From Xylogone sp. PMI_703 (Eukaryota; Ascomycota; Leotiomycetes): a stretch of 64,000 nucleotides of DNA. Of this stretch, positions 22,177-34,362 are shown piece after piece. The stretch lies in assembly GCA_021399445.1 (NCBI GenBank), contig JAJTUQ010000002.1, positions 3,472,001 through 3,536,000 of the forward strand. The letters run 5' to 3'. Below the pieces are notes generated by a model that searched no databases, was not told where the DNA came from, and saw nothing but the letters and a program-made list of their open reading frames with translations. Every line of letters starts with the position of its first letter. Within the stretch, counting starts at the first letter, position 1. The position numbers and the translations under genes are program-made.

Positions 22177-25100
22177 AGCTGTGGTGCTGTCTGGAGCTGC
22201 CTCCAGCCGCTAGAACTACTGCTGGAGCAATATCATGCGGTAGGGACGTCGTGATGTTATATTAAGAGTCGCCGAGCTGTTTAGTGTAACAAGAGCCACG
22301 ATTGAAGAAGTTAGCCCGAATGTGGTTTGTTGATTGAGTCGTGATGCTGACAGTCGCGGTCGTAGCGAGAGCTGCGAGGGGTAGAGCTCCATCAGATGTC
22401 ATCGCCTAATCCGGAAGCTCTTTGGCGACGGGACAAGGGGGGATTTCGGGATATAGCCGAGTTAAGGCCTGCGAGAAAACCTACGGAATATAGGCAAGAT
22501 ATGGGTGGAATCCAGCTGTTTTGAGCTTTATTGTTTTAGATTTTGTGCTACGTTCTGATATTTCGTTCTGCATTTTATAGTTCTATGATCACCATTTGTT
22601 GAGCCCCTATGTGAAGTAAAACGTATCGATTACCAAATGTCAAGTTAGTGCGAAGCATCTAGATATACAAGTGGCTCCAGTGGTGATGTCGTTTAATTAG
22701 GTAAATCCCTTATACTTCCGAATACTGACTTCTTTCCCTTCATATGACACTTTTAATCGATGTCTGTTCCAGATTAGGGGGTTATAGTAACATACTAGAA
22801 ATCTCAGATGCAACCATTTCTGAGGTAAAGATTTAGCATTGAGACTTATCCCAAGGCGAAAAGGGGAGAGAGCGCCAAGGCCTTCCCTACGCCACGCTAA
22901 CTCAAAGTCCAGCGTTCAAAGACTGAAGGTAACTTATATAACCCAAAATTAAACAATTGCAAATAATGACCTCCGGGAGCGCCGTAATGGTGATACGGTC
23001 AGGTCAACTCGGGTCAGGTCTAGAAAGGAAAGGGTTGTTGGCCTGGTAATGGTGGGTTTCATGCCACTGCATTACTGGGAGAGATGTAGAGCCGAGCCGA
23101 AAGGCTGTGCAGCACGAACTCTTTTGATATTTGGTACCCTTTTATTTGGAAAAGAAAAGAAGAATACCTTTTTGGATGTGCTATAAGATTTTAATTTTTT
23201 GTTTTTATTCTCCCCTATTTTATGCATCTTTTTGGGCCGAGAAAGAGGTTGATATCTCTACTGTATATTACTCGAAGCGAGCTCTAATATTGCACTGGAT
23301 GCCTATTTTGTCTGCTAAACCTACGATAAGAGCACGTGTACTGTTAATTTTTGTCATCACGGCATGTATTCAGCGGCCTATAATGCCAAGGAAGACATTG
23401 TGCTTCTACTAAGTGCATCGAAATAAATCTATACACAGCTAACGTATGTATTGGATACCCGATTTGTTGCAGCATTCCTAGCAATCATCATTCCCCTGGG
23501 CAAAAACACCTAAATGCCAGCGATGGCTTTCTTGTTTCTGCGTGGTGAGGGCTCAATTTGACTTTCAGACTATGTTTCCAATAATTTTAGTCGGACGAAG
23601 TATTGAGTGGGACGATACACAGTAAGACGGGTCCAAAAGGAGCATTTGCTGATTACGAGAATACTCCAAGAAATGATAGCTCCTAACTGATTCCATCCGC
23701 AGCCGCAGCCGCAAGAGAGCTCCTCTTCAATTGGTGACGCGTTGCATCAATCGTGATCCAGTTGTGGCTCCATTGGCTGAAAGTGGGAGAACTAGAGGAG
23801 CTCTCCAGCTGTCCGATGAAGACAATGTCTTGTAGTATATGCTGTTACTTGTCCGGTCAATCCACTGATTGGATGTGGACGGCTCCAGTGGCTCAACTGA
23901 AAAGCTGTAATGCACGAAGGAGGAGTAACTGTTCGGATGAACTATTTCCCAAGAGGCGGTATGCACCTTCTGTACACAGTAATGGTGGCTGCCGCCGCGG
24001 CCTGGCTGAGGGTGGATGGAGTCCCAGGTGATTGGATCGCGGCGAATCCTCCAGCGTGATGCTATAGGCGCTGCACAGCTACTGGAAAGCAGCAATTAGA
24101 CAAGCCATTATTGATTCTGGAAGACGAACGCTTCCTTACCAATGAAAAATCAGCCACTCCTAAAGAGAAGAGTGGTGCTGAGGAGAGTTGAAGAACCCAA
24201 GAAAGAAATGACAGCTCATCCGAAGGCTGTAATTGTGATGCTGCCTGGTAAAGTACAGTAAGAAACGGCATAAAGCACCCTGTTCCAGTACAGTACCGTA
24301 GTAGTGCGTGCTAACGTTGCATAAATTGCGGTAATATCACACCGGCAGATGCCTTCGCTCAATCACCTGCCGCTATCATCAACGTCTTTGGATAATTAGC
24401 ATAGGGTGGAGGACAACAAAAGTACAGCACAGCAATGCTGAGTATTATTTGTGTTCGCCATATCTCCATTAGCGTCGTTATTATTAGTTGCAACGGCCAA
24501 CCCTCCAGTGAGACATTCAACCCGATCTCGTGCCAAGTCTGGGACCGTCCAGCGTAGGGCGAGGACTACCGCTGAAAAGGTATCGCTGCCGCTGGGGACG
24601 TGCTCAAGCAATTTCGGTTGCATCCGACCTTGCCCACTTTCGGCCACCACAGCCCTGAAGCCCTGAGCAATTTGTCGGTTTCCTGCGATTCTAGACTTTC
24701 AACGTTTTCCAGCCGAGAATTGCGGTGTTGCAAGCACCCAGGGCCTGGCGGCCGATGGAAGCAGGTCAGGACAAGCTCCTTGCTCTTAATTCTCCGTGTT
24801 ATCGCTCATGGTGGCTAGCAACTTCTGCCTGTGCTACCAGACCAAGCCAGGGAAATTTGTGACGAGCGTAAGCAAGCGCATCACGCCCCTTCACAACTTT
24901 TATTCGTATGATCCCAGGGCGCGGAGGTCGGTTTCTTCAGGGTGTCCAGCGTGCCCAAGCCTTGTAGACTGCTGTGGAGCATGGCCTAGAACCGAAGAAG
25001 GATGCCACGCCTCCAAAAGCAAAGGTCACCGGCAGAACACCCGTGGCTCCCAGCAAGCCTTCAACAATACCGCGAATAAACCGGCGCGAATGGATAGCAT

Positions 25101-26078
25101 AGTACAGCAGATAAATATTTCAATAAACAAATTCACCTCCTCAGTCAACGCTGAATCGAGAGTACTTCGGATCGTTAAATTTGTTCACTGGTGCGTGCTA
25201 GAGACGAGATTCAATGGAGACGAGTCGAGACTCAGCAGCCCCGGGCGCCCTTGCGCCCAGAGGCGTTCAATACTTGTTGCATGGGCTCATGGCGCAACAC
25301 GCCTGCCCACTCACTGGTCTGCTGCGGCACCCTGCACCATTGCCCTGGGTGCAGGCAGTCACATTGGGAAGACACAGTGGACCGTTCGGGGCCCCAAGCA
25401 AATTAATGCTGGTACGAAGTAAGGCCCAGAATCAATAGTGCTGGCTTGCGGCTGCTTGCTGTCGTAAGTTTTATGCTGTCCAATATTCACTAGCCCAGGC
25501 TTGGAAGGGACCGGGCTTGCAGCGAGGAGTATATACAGTCTACACCGTACCCGGAGCCGGCATTCTGGATCTCTCTCTAGCCTGTTGCTATCCTTCGTGC
25601 TCCGTACCACGAGTCACCGACGGGCAGATCTCGACTTCGGATCTCCATGACGAGGTCTGCAGTTGCAATACGAAGTCACGGACTCATAACAATCAATCTG
25701 CTTTCCAACTACAGTCACTCGTTTATCTGGTAGGCGGAATTGGTGCCGGAGAAGGGCTATCGAGACGAAGAAGAGTCACCGGACTACGCAAGCTTAAACC
25801 GATCTTTTGATATACTCTTTGTTCAGTTTGCGCCTCTCAGAAACAACAGCGAGACAATAGACAGTACGGTGCTGCACGGGCAAGTCTCACAGGGCAGCTG
25901 AGTGTCTCGGGGTTTGCTCTCTGGGATCCTGTCCTCATAGTGTTGTAACCCTTTCCCTAGGGTTTGGATGCGACGTACTCTTGTCGTGGTGGAAGTTATG
26001 CTGAAACGATAACTATAAAACTACCTCGACGTGATTCGAATTAATACTTCAATCTTGAACTCTCTAGAGGAATCAAAA
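22177..26078. other. Gene-poor tract of 3.9 kb
   Basis: Only short frames without domain character are present, none with a convincing splice partner. The last kilobase is probably the promoter and leader of the DUF7729-type gene. Local features are a GTCAGGTC direct repeat near 22999-23020, an inverted pair of 12-base arms at 23715 and 23794, and several GTACAGTA-like words around 24250-24430. A long non-coding transcript cannot be excluded. Confidence 0.5.
23715..23805. repeat. Inverted repeat, 12-base arms
   Basis: GAGAGCTCCTCT at 23715-23726 is the exact reverse complement of 23794-23805, spacing 67 bases. No function is apparent. Confidence 0.6.
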
Positions 26079-27309
26079 ATGGCAGGTGGTCTAGAAGGAT
26101 CGTTTTCGCCTAAGACTGCACATCTAGTGTCGCACCATGGAGCCGCCCCTTCACGAAGAAACAAACATAGGCCGCAGTTCCGCCTCCGACCAGGAAAGCT
26201 CCAGCAGCTCCAGCTTACCATCTTCATCCTTCTAGCATGCTGTCTCTCGTTCTCATCCGCATATTACATTAAAGAAGAGATGATTGAAGACGTTGACGCT
26301 GGTGGGGGAGAAGATTCGGATCTTTTTGGATCTGCATTCGCTTCACTGGCTAAAACAGGAACGATTGTCATTGATCAACGACCTCCGCCTGCGGTTCCTG
26401 GTTCCTGGCGTCTAGCTAGTGAGGAAGAGAGCATCATTCAACGTCGCGATCTTGTTGATAGATCAGAAGCTACGCATACAGCTTCAATGACGTCTAGTTC
26501 CACTTCTGCGAGTTCAACACAGACCGCCAGCCCCCTTCCAAGTATCTTTGACAGCGGCTACTCCTCAAACATCACCGCCAGCTGCTCCAGCTTCATCGGC
26601 AACTTTCTGGGCAATAGCACCTTCAAGAGTTGCTATCCGCTCTCTCTCCTCCTTCAAGTAAGTGCTTATCAGAATCTGGTTGTGTCCAATTGATGCTCAC
26701 CCAACTCAGAACTCTCAATCCTTTTTCCAGGCCGAAAGGTCCCTCGTCCGCATCACGCAAACCCTAGATGCGACATGCGCCGCCGACGTTGACAAATGCA
26801 CCATTGTTATGAATGATCTGGCCTCCAATCTTACGAGAACAGAAAACTGCGAATCCGATCTCTCAAATGGAAATCCTTTAATAGAGCAAACCCGAACTGG
26901 CCTGATATCTTACGAAACCCTCTATAAAGCCTCTTGTCTCCGCAACCGTGCGACCTCATCCTACTGCTTCGCCGATGCAATCACCAACTCCACCAATCCG
27001 ACCGACTCATACATCTACTATCTCCCCCTCAACAGCTCTCTTCCGGGCGGCAGCCTACCAACCTGCAGCCAGTGTTTACAGGATACAATGGCCATATTCG
27101 ACTCCGCGGCGGCAGATCGCTCGCAGCCAATTGCCTCGACCTATGTGGGCGCTGCCCAGATGATCGACCTAAATTGTGGACCTACATTCGTGAACGCAAG
27201 TCTCCCCGCCGCTTCGAAGGGTTCGATGGCGTCAGGCATAACAGTGCCATCGCTGTGGAGCACCGCACCGTTACTTGCGGTGGCTCTAGTAATGAGTGGG
27301 TGGTCGTAG
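26079..27309 (+). CDS. DUF7729-type fungal surface protein
   Basis: Exons 26079-26657 and 26710-27309 give 392 aa; the junction reads YPLSLLLQNSQSFFQA. The N-terminus is basic (RRNKHRPQFRLRPGK) and followed by one hydrophobic helix at about residues 46-62, suggesting a signal anchor. A Ser/Thr-rich stretch then leads to a domain with ITASCSSFIGNFLGN, TFKSCYPLSLLLQ, TLDATCAADVDKC and CSQCLQDTMAIF. The conserved cysteines and N-glycosylation sequons suit an extracellular fold. The C-terminus (SGITVPSLWSTAPLLAVALV) is hydrophobic after small residues, which looks like a GPI-anchor signal. The domain matches what I know as DUF7729, conserved in filamentous ascomycetes and without a known activity. 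An upstream in-frame GTG at 26031 is not needed, since ATG 26079 is in frame. Confidence 0.8.
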
Positions 27310-28360
27310 AAAGCATACCACATACGAAGGAAAAACCAAATGTTCAAGTTTTTATATAACAAAATTATATATAAGGGATATTTTTGCTTCTTCTTTTAGC
27401 ATATTGGGATACGGGAGTACATAAAGATATCACTATCTCTGGATCTTATTCATATTTCCAGTTTTCTGTTACTTGGGAAGGGGCGTCGGAACGTTGTTTT
27501 GAAACTCCTGCGCTTTTCCTTTTCTGTTCATAACAAAAATTTGACCAGGCGCGCTCTCTCTCTCTTTCCCTCTTTCCTTATGGGTCTTGGGCGGCAGGGC
27601 TTATTTAATGATACCTTTTCCTTTCTTATATATATAGTCATCCCTGGTTGGCAAGAAGTGAAGGTGGTGATGAAGCTAGGGAAGGGGTGGGGTTGGTGGA
27701 AGAGCGGCCGGAGGATGGGTTAACGTGGGGATGTATCACGTAGAATCAAGAGTGGATGAGACATCAATGGACATATCACTTATTGATAAAATTAATGGCT
27801 CTTATTATATGAAGACTGGCTTGAGACTATTGTGACGGCGATTAAGGACTGACTTTGCCCGATGACTGACGCCTTTGGCGTGCCCGTTACATCTGCCCTC
27901 TTATTACACAGGAAGTTCTAAGAGCATTATTACTCGTTTGACCTGCCTCCCATCCCCCATCCCGTACACAGGATAGACAGGAACAACCCCCACTTCCAAC
28001 AATTCGGTGTAAGACCAGACCGACCATTAAGTCCCAACCCATTGAGATTCCTAGGGAAGAAATATACCCTTCCAGGATCAAGGGACCATCCTATCCCGCC
28101 TTAGCCAGTAAACATTTCAATGCCGGTAATCAAGTTTCAGATCACTCCCCGAGAGTTTATCCTAAAGATAATGGAAAACCCTTCCCTGACATGACGGGAT
28201 ATAGTAGGATGAGAATATAGGCGGCGGGGTTGGAGTGACATATCGTGTCTTTATAGGGCATCAACCATTATAAGTTGATACGCAATAACACGCATTCATC
28301 ACACCAGGAGATTCGATTCATAGGCCCTGGAGTCGTTGAATCCAGGAAAGGATGGGAGCT
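27310..28360. other. Intergenic, convergent 3' regions
   Basis: Downstream of the DUF7729-type gene and of the minus-strand gene that stops at 28361. It contains a short CT repeat near 27545-27570 and no recognisable gene. Confidence 0.5.
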
Positions 28361-28852
28361 TCAACTAACAGACACTTCACTATTCAGGGCAGTGGGTCTA
28401 GCCAATCCCGTCTCCAGGTCGGGCTCGAGCTCGGTCACATCCTCATGCTTCGCAGCAACGGCAGGGACAGCACCACCACTGCTCTCAACTGCAGTAATAA
28501 AACTCGAACTCGCGACGGCTATATCCTCCCCAGCAGCATCCACATCCGAGTTATCCAACGGCAATAATCTCGCATTAGAACCACCACCGTTGATATCTTC
28601 GTCGTTATTATTATTACTGCCGGGAAGTTTCCAACGAGCACCACTCTGCCTGCCGCACTTCCACTTCCAGCTCCATCCCTGAAACGAGAACCCGGACTTC
28701 CACCAGCAGTACAGGAGGACGAATGGTGATTCGAGGAGGAGGCTGACGATGAAGTAGATTGTGTAGCTGGTGGTGTCTGGGTGGGCGACAAAGAGGAAGT
28801 TGAGTATGAAGTTTATTAGTATGGCGTTCGTGACTATGATTTCTAGAAACAT
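28361..28852 (-). CDS. Small two-helix membrane protein, unknown, 163 aa
   Basis: The first ATG of a minus-strand frame gives MFLEIIVTNAILINFILNFL, a first helix, then FVAHPDTTSYTIYFIVSLLL as a second helix, a Trp-rich basic loop (WWKSGFSFQGWSWKWKCGRQ) and a hydrophilic C-terminal half with poly-Asn and acidic segments. The sharp switch from two clean hydrophobic helices to a charged tail, and the even composition, argue for a real coding sequence. No family is recognised. The frame continues upstream of the ATG only with a GTG start, which I rejected. An intron before the first helix is possible. Confidence 0.5.
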   Translation of the reverse strand: MFLEIIVTNAILINFILNFLFVAHPDTTSYTIYFIVSLLLESPFVLLYCWWKSGFSFQGWSWKWKCGRQSGARWKLPGSNNNNDEDINGGGSNARLLPLDNSDVDAAGEDIAVASSSFITAVESSGGAVPAVAAKHEDVTELEPDLETGLARPTALNSEVSVS

Positions 28853-31646
28853 GGTGGGCTGAGTCCAATGAGGTTCGTCTAGACTTGTTATTATTATCTT
28901 TTCTCCTGGCGCTCTTTGTCTTCTTTTCTTCAGACAGACACAAGACACGCACTCTGCTTCTGGGCGAGGTATGGAGAATGGGTCTTGAAAGGATGTGTAT
29001 TATCAGCTGGTCATTTTCACAGCTTTGGTTATGAACAAAGCAAAGGAGGAAGAGCAGAAAGCCAAATGGAAAGAAACCGTGCAACACCGCAGGACGATGG
29101 CGGCAGGTTATCAAGCACCTTCCCTCCGCGAAGAAGAGGACCACCAGCGGTGCTTGCCCTACCCGCTCTTATATATGTAAGTATGTAAACAAATACCGTA
29201 AGTACCTCTCTGACCCTCCGAGACCCAAGCCACACACGCAACAACATATTGACTCCACCTACAGCGCAGAATAGATTAAAAAAGACTGAGAAATGCCCTA
29301 GAGATGGAGGGCGGGGGCGCATGATGGCCCCGGTGTGCTCTGTGCCGTACGAGCAGTACCACAGTACCGAGCGGTCCTGCGAAAGTTAAGTGAGGGCCAT
29401 GCCTAACTGGCGTGGTAGGATGTTTAGGTGAAGCTAAAAACACCCTGTCAAATCAATAATAGGGCCGCAAATGCAGATCTCAGTTGGTGAATGCTTATGT
29501 CTGTTACTCTGGATGGGGCTGTACGCAGCGTGTGGAGGACTGTGTATGGCTGCCGATATTCTGGCTTATGAATCCCTGTTCGGGCGGTCCCTCAGACCCT
29601 GACACGCAGCTTAACTTAAATCCGCCCAACCTTTCCCCAATACTGCAATACGGTCCTCCTCAGCCCCGATGTCCGGTGCGTGCTGCGACGGCTGTGTCTT
29701 TTGACGCTCTTGCTCCATTCTCTCCTTTAACTGCGCTATGGCAGCGATTCTACTTGAGGTACGGAGGAGCCAAAGTCATTACTGTATGGTACTGTAACCT
29801 GGTGCTGATGGATCCCAATCCACACGCAGTACGTAACTTTATGGCCCTTCGCATTCTGTTCCATTTCGGAAGGAGGAAGAGAAGTCGTGGGCAGGGTAGA
29901 CCGGCACATTAGTGTGCCATGCTACCCCAGATTGAGGAGGCTACCGATCGAGACGGTCAATTGCATTTGATTAGCTGTGTCTCAGTTTCCGTAATTGGAC
30001 CCCTGAAGAAAACAAAGGGCCAAAGAAAAAGAAGCACTATCGCCATTCTGGATGGTTTGCGAAATTCCTCAGTTGCCGAGCAAGGCTGCTCCAAGAAAAT
30101 AACAGGAAACATGACTGCTTATACGAATCCTTTTTACGTATACTGCTGATCGGATGTCAGAACATGCGGATTAGACGCCGCCCTTTTCGCACAGAGATAG
30201 CTCTATTTTTAAAGCAAGAACAAAATGCGTAGTACGGCACTGTATTAGTGACCTTTTGCAACGTTTCGTTCGGTGCGGCGAGGGGTAGGGAGGACTCTGC
30301 TCCATCCTCCGGGCCTGCATCAAGTAGCCGCGGGTTCCGGGCGTAGAGTGGTGCTATTCGGAGCTGAAATTGATTGGGTCCTGTCTCAGATAAGGTGGAA
30401 TTTGCACAAGCTACATCGCATTAACCGGACAGTAATGGATTGAAAAAAGTTGAGAAACGGTGCCAAAGAGAAAATCAAAGAAAATATAGGGGTCCTCAAT
30501 GTCTCTGAGCTACAGTGTCGCGGCTGTGTTCTAGCGACCGCGTTTGAATCTAAAATCTTTCCGGTTAAGTATAGAAGAGGTGCCAGCTATCTTCGGCACT
30601 TCCAACAGATGCATGCTACTGCACCTCTCCTTTCCAATAGTTTCTGTGACCCGCCGGCAGGAAGACGGTTTGAGGGATCGTTGCTTGGAATGTCTAGAAC
30701 ACTCGCTTCATCTGATAATTCCAGCGATTTATTTGACCCCTGACGCATTGCGTTAAAAGGGGTTCGGTTTGATCTTGGTTCACAGTGCTTATGCAGGTAC
30801 CCGTTGTCGAAACCAACATCAAATGAACCTAACAGCAAGGTACGAGAAAATTCCTCCTATGTAACCCAAATGAGAATCATACCGGTTCGTATGATGGGCC
30901 GACGGTTCACTGTCATACTGTAAGTAGTCTTTTATTCTTGTAATGGGAAGATATATCCTCTCCTGTTGGCCAACGATCCCAGATATACATGTCCGTGTAT
31001 ATCAAATTAGGGGGCAATGATACGGCCTAGCAATTTCCGCAAGTAGTATTCTGTGGAACTATACGATTAACTATTGAGTGGATCTTGTAGATGGTAGCAG
31101 CAATGCTGGAATCTCCTACACAGAGCCAGTTGACTATTTAGCCACTCTGGTTTCATTCCAGTTGCTTGATGCATTTCCCAAAGGGGCGGCAATTTCAAAG
31201 ATAATATAAGTGTTTAAGACTCTTGCCAGCAGATTCTTCGGAGAATCTAGAATATTGAATGCTGCTTATGATTCACCATCCGACCCAAAGAGGCAACTAT
31301 TTACTTGCAACTCTGCACAGTTCTCAGATTACCTTGGGCTTCCGCAGTGGCTCTTGGGTTTCATAGACGCGAGATTATTGGAGTCTAGAACTTGCTATTT
31401 AATAGTGCCATACATCATGCAAACTCGCCGACGCTGGAAGGCCTAAGGCATTGCAATTCTGATGGTTGAGGAAACCGCAATGCTATTCAAGTGACGTAAC
31501 ATTAACTATTCCAACCGTCGTCGGTACCACAAAATATCCCGTCGCTTCCTTTGTGCTTTTTTATTCGAAAAAAATACTCTCATTCGAAGAAAACATAGAA
31601 AAGAAGCCAAAAAACAGTAAAGAAGCAAAGTAAAAAATGGCAAAAC

Positions 31647-31676
31647 CCCAGCCTCAGTGCGGGAACTGAGGCTGGG
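31647..31676. repeat. Perfect hairpin, 12-base stem
   Basis: CCCAGCCTCAGT at 31647-31658 is the reverse complement of 31665-31676, with a six-base loop GCGGGA. GC-rich and compact. Confidence 0.85.
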
Positions 31677-31705
31677 TAAAACCGGGCGAACCGATTTTGA
31701 AGGTA

Positions 31706-31796
31706 CCCTCAGCACTTTGGACTTTATACGATGGCTTAATGAAGAGGGCGTCCCCTCACCATTAAGCCATTCGCACCCGCTATCCAAAGGTGAGGG
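31706..31796. repeat. Nested inverted repeat, about 91 bases
   Basis: Outer arms CCCTCAGCACTTTGGA (31706-31721) and TCCAAAGGTGAGGG (31783-31796) pair with a small bulge. Inner arms ATGGCTTAATG (31731-31741) and CATTAAGCCAT (31760-31770) pair perfectly. The whole forms a long interrupted hairpin 30 bases after the preceding one. Confidence 0.8.
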
Positions 31797-32725
31797 CTTC
31801 TTACTTTCCAGCTCACTTAATTAGGTCTATATAGCTCACGTTGGAAAGAGGAAGGTACCCATACGCTGTGCCTCGAGGGGAGGTATCAAACTTGATATAT
31901 GGTACAAGCTAAAGAACGATAGTACTAGAATTTCAAAATGAAATTGCACGATTCCTACTGGAGTAACAAGTTCTTAGCTCTCGCCCACTGGCTTCGTAGG
32001 GTAATCCACGTTCGTCGTTCCAGTATACAGAGCCAGGCTAATTATATCTTCGATAGTAAAGGGTTACCTTTAATCGGCGATGTGAGGCGTCCATTGACTC
32101 ACTTCTATAGTCTCGAATTCGGCTTTATACAACTACGAGCATACGCTTAAATTGCAGCAAAAGGCTATATAAGTGTAAGCAGCTGTATGAAGTGAAGGGC
32201 CACGTGAGAGAGTTCTGGTGCAGCCATTAAATGCCTATATGAAAGCCCCAGCCCAATATAAAAACAACAGTAACAATGCTAATAAGTATAACAAGAAGAG
32301 CGTTGGTGGGAATGGAGTGATTCTTTAGACGACTCGCGATTCGGCAGTAATTAATCACATGGTTCTTGAACACCGGTATTGATTGTCGTGTGTCGATTTA
32401 CTGACTTGCGGCGTCGACTTTGTTCCAACCTATCTTCACTGTGGGCTAACGTTTTTGATATCTTTTGGAATCTGGCGACTGTCGATAGTTTCTGGTTTCA
32501 TGTGCGTCCTGCCTTTAGTAATGACTCATTGTCAATAGGTGGAAGAACTTCGCTTGAGTGGTTTGAGGATGGAGTTGTGACAACGTCGAGAGCGGCTTCA
32601 TAGTAAAAATATTGAGTAGCATATATACCCCACAATGGGCAGCTGGAGTTCGTTGCGGGTAGTGTATGCAGCATGGCCACCAAAATACATACCTTTGACC
32701 GACGACAATAATTCTTCTAATCATT

Positions 32726-34362
32726 TCATTGATAGAAGCGTAGCTTGGCCTCTCTCTCAATCTGACCCAACGATATGGGATGGATAACCTGCTTATTAAG
32801 CTTCAGCCTCTGTATAGCAGCTGCATGTGATGAGATATCCCGTTTATTCAGTCGCTGGCTCACTTGAACGGATAGCTCGTATCCTGTGTGCAGAACTGAG
32901 ACTCTCTGCCAAATGTCCACAACCTGAGACTCCAATTCTAAATCCCATGTACCACACCAGCTAAGTGTTGCAAAAGATGCAGTCACCTGATACCGGAAAA
33001 CGTATGCGTTACCCTTCACACCATTCCAAAGCTCCATAATTTGAAGTCTGGGCATATTGATTGCAACCGTGCCCGCGCTCACTAATAGACTGTTGATTTT
33101 GGAGGGTTGGGTTGTGCCTACCAGTAACCTAGAGGTCAAAGCTAGCGATGTGAGGTTACTCCATGCCCAATGAGGCCTGCATACCTTAAAGAAATCCTCC
33201 GCATCGACAATGTAAGAAGCAAAGAGCTTTTCAAGGCGGGTACTTCTCCATGCTAAAGCCACACTGATAGATAGACAGGGGGTCTTCACAAGCTCCGGGG
33301 GGTGGGGCCACCCTATTGTAAAATCCTCTGTGCAGTGGACAATATTATAGTCTTCGTTAAATTCTTCGAATAGTATCAAAGTCTTTAGTGTCTCCGGTAA
33401 GGACGTTAACATAATATCACAATAGCCTGCGACACCAACGATTAAGCTTAGCGCTAGGCATCGTGATGCATGAGGTCGAATATCAACTTACCTCTGTCTT
33501 GAACACAGCGTCTAAAGTAAACGAGTTCTTGCCACGGCTCATAATTAATATATTCTAACTTTGTAAGGCTTTTGAGGATTTCTTGTAAAGCCATAGATGA
33601 AAAGCTACGTCGAGTTTGCCGACGTACAACTAGCCCTTTGACAGATTCGACGATTGGAAGTCCCTGCTGAAATTTTGGACACATAATCTTAAGAAGTCTA
33701 GTTATATCTTCCATAAGGGGAGGGTTTATTCGTCGACCTTGATACCATCCATGCAATAGATCATATCTTCGAGAGACATTACTGTTGGAGTCCTCCGCAA
33801 CAGAGTTTCCGTCGAGATGTAGATCTCCTTTGAAAGCATGTTTAGAATCGCTAGGCGAATAGATATTGAGTTCCAAGACCAGTCCTTCCGGAAGGTTATC
33901 TTGACTTCCGCTCCAGGTATTAAGAATCAAGAAGAGCTCAGTGATAGCTCTTGCGACGATATCGTGATCACTGACACCCGAGTCCATTTTAGGACTCTTG
34001 CAAACAGAGCAAGGATACGTTCCGATCTCGACGACAAAGTAGATATGCTCCACTAGACACCTTTGTCGATGGATAAACTTGCCAAATTCCCCGAGGCAGG
34101 ACGGTTCCAGTGTCAAATGACAGTATATCTTCTTCTCAAAAAAGACCTGCCACTCTTTGCAAACAGCAGCATATCGAGACAAACCTGATTTATTATTGGT
34201 CACTAGCCTTTTATTGGTATCACTATTATTCCGAACTATTGCTTCGAATATTTCTAGTCGGGTCTCTCGCGGAAGACGTGACCAGAGAGACATACTGGAT
34301 TGCGATTCGTCATCCTGGCAGATTTGAGGTTGGAGAGGTCTAGGAATCGAGAGTACATCCAT
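32726..34362 (-). CDS. F-box protein with DUF6546-type C-terminal domain
   Basis: Exons 33492-34362 and 32726-33426, with a 65-base intron (junction VQDRGYCDIM), give 523 aa. An N-terminal F-box-like motif LWSRLPRETRLEIFEAIV at about residues 25-45 is followed by YAAVCKEWQVFFEKKIYCHL, a common sequel to the F-box in fungal proteins. The C-terminal half contains KTPCLSISVALAWRSTRLEK and LFASYIVDAEDFFKVC, matching the DUF6546 domain that accompanies F-boxes in filamentous ascomycetes. F-box proteins recruit substrates to SCF ubiquitin ligases through Skp1; the substrate here is unknown. The in-frame TTG at 34434 is not used, because the first ATG at 34362 precedes the F-box closely. The family is expanded and variable in fungi. 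Confidence 0.78.

Larger units (their letters stand above)
28853..32725. other. Gene-poor tract of 3.9 kb with stacked inverted repeats
   Basis: Between the small membrane protein gene and the 3' end of the F-box gene. No frame has convincing coding character. Around 29340-29375 there are clustered GTAC words (CCGTACGAGCAGTACCACAG). Two adjacent inverted-repeat structures occur at 31647-31676 and 31706-31796 and are listed separately. Confidence 0.5.

Noticed and set aside
24796..25422. 208-residue plus-strand frame in the gene-free tract
   Set aside because: Composition is erratic, no motif is seen, three overlapping frames are equally open because the DNA is GC-rich, and there are no sensible splice partners.
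31210..31446. Short plus-strand frame with MFKTLASRFFGESRILNAAY
   Set aside because: Starts with a non-ATG codon, has no family character and sits in an AT-rich gene-free tract.
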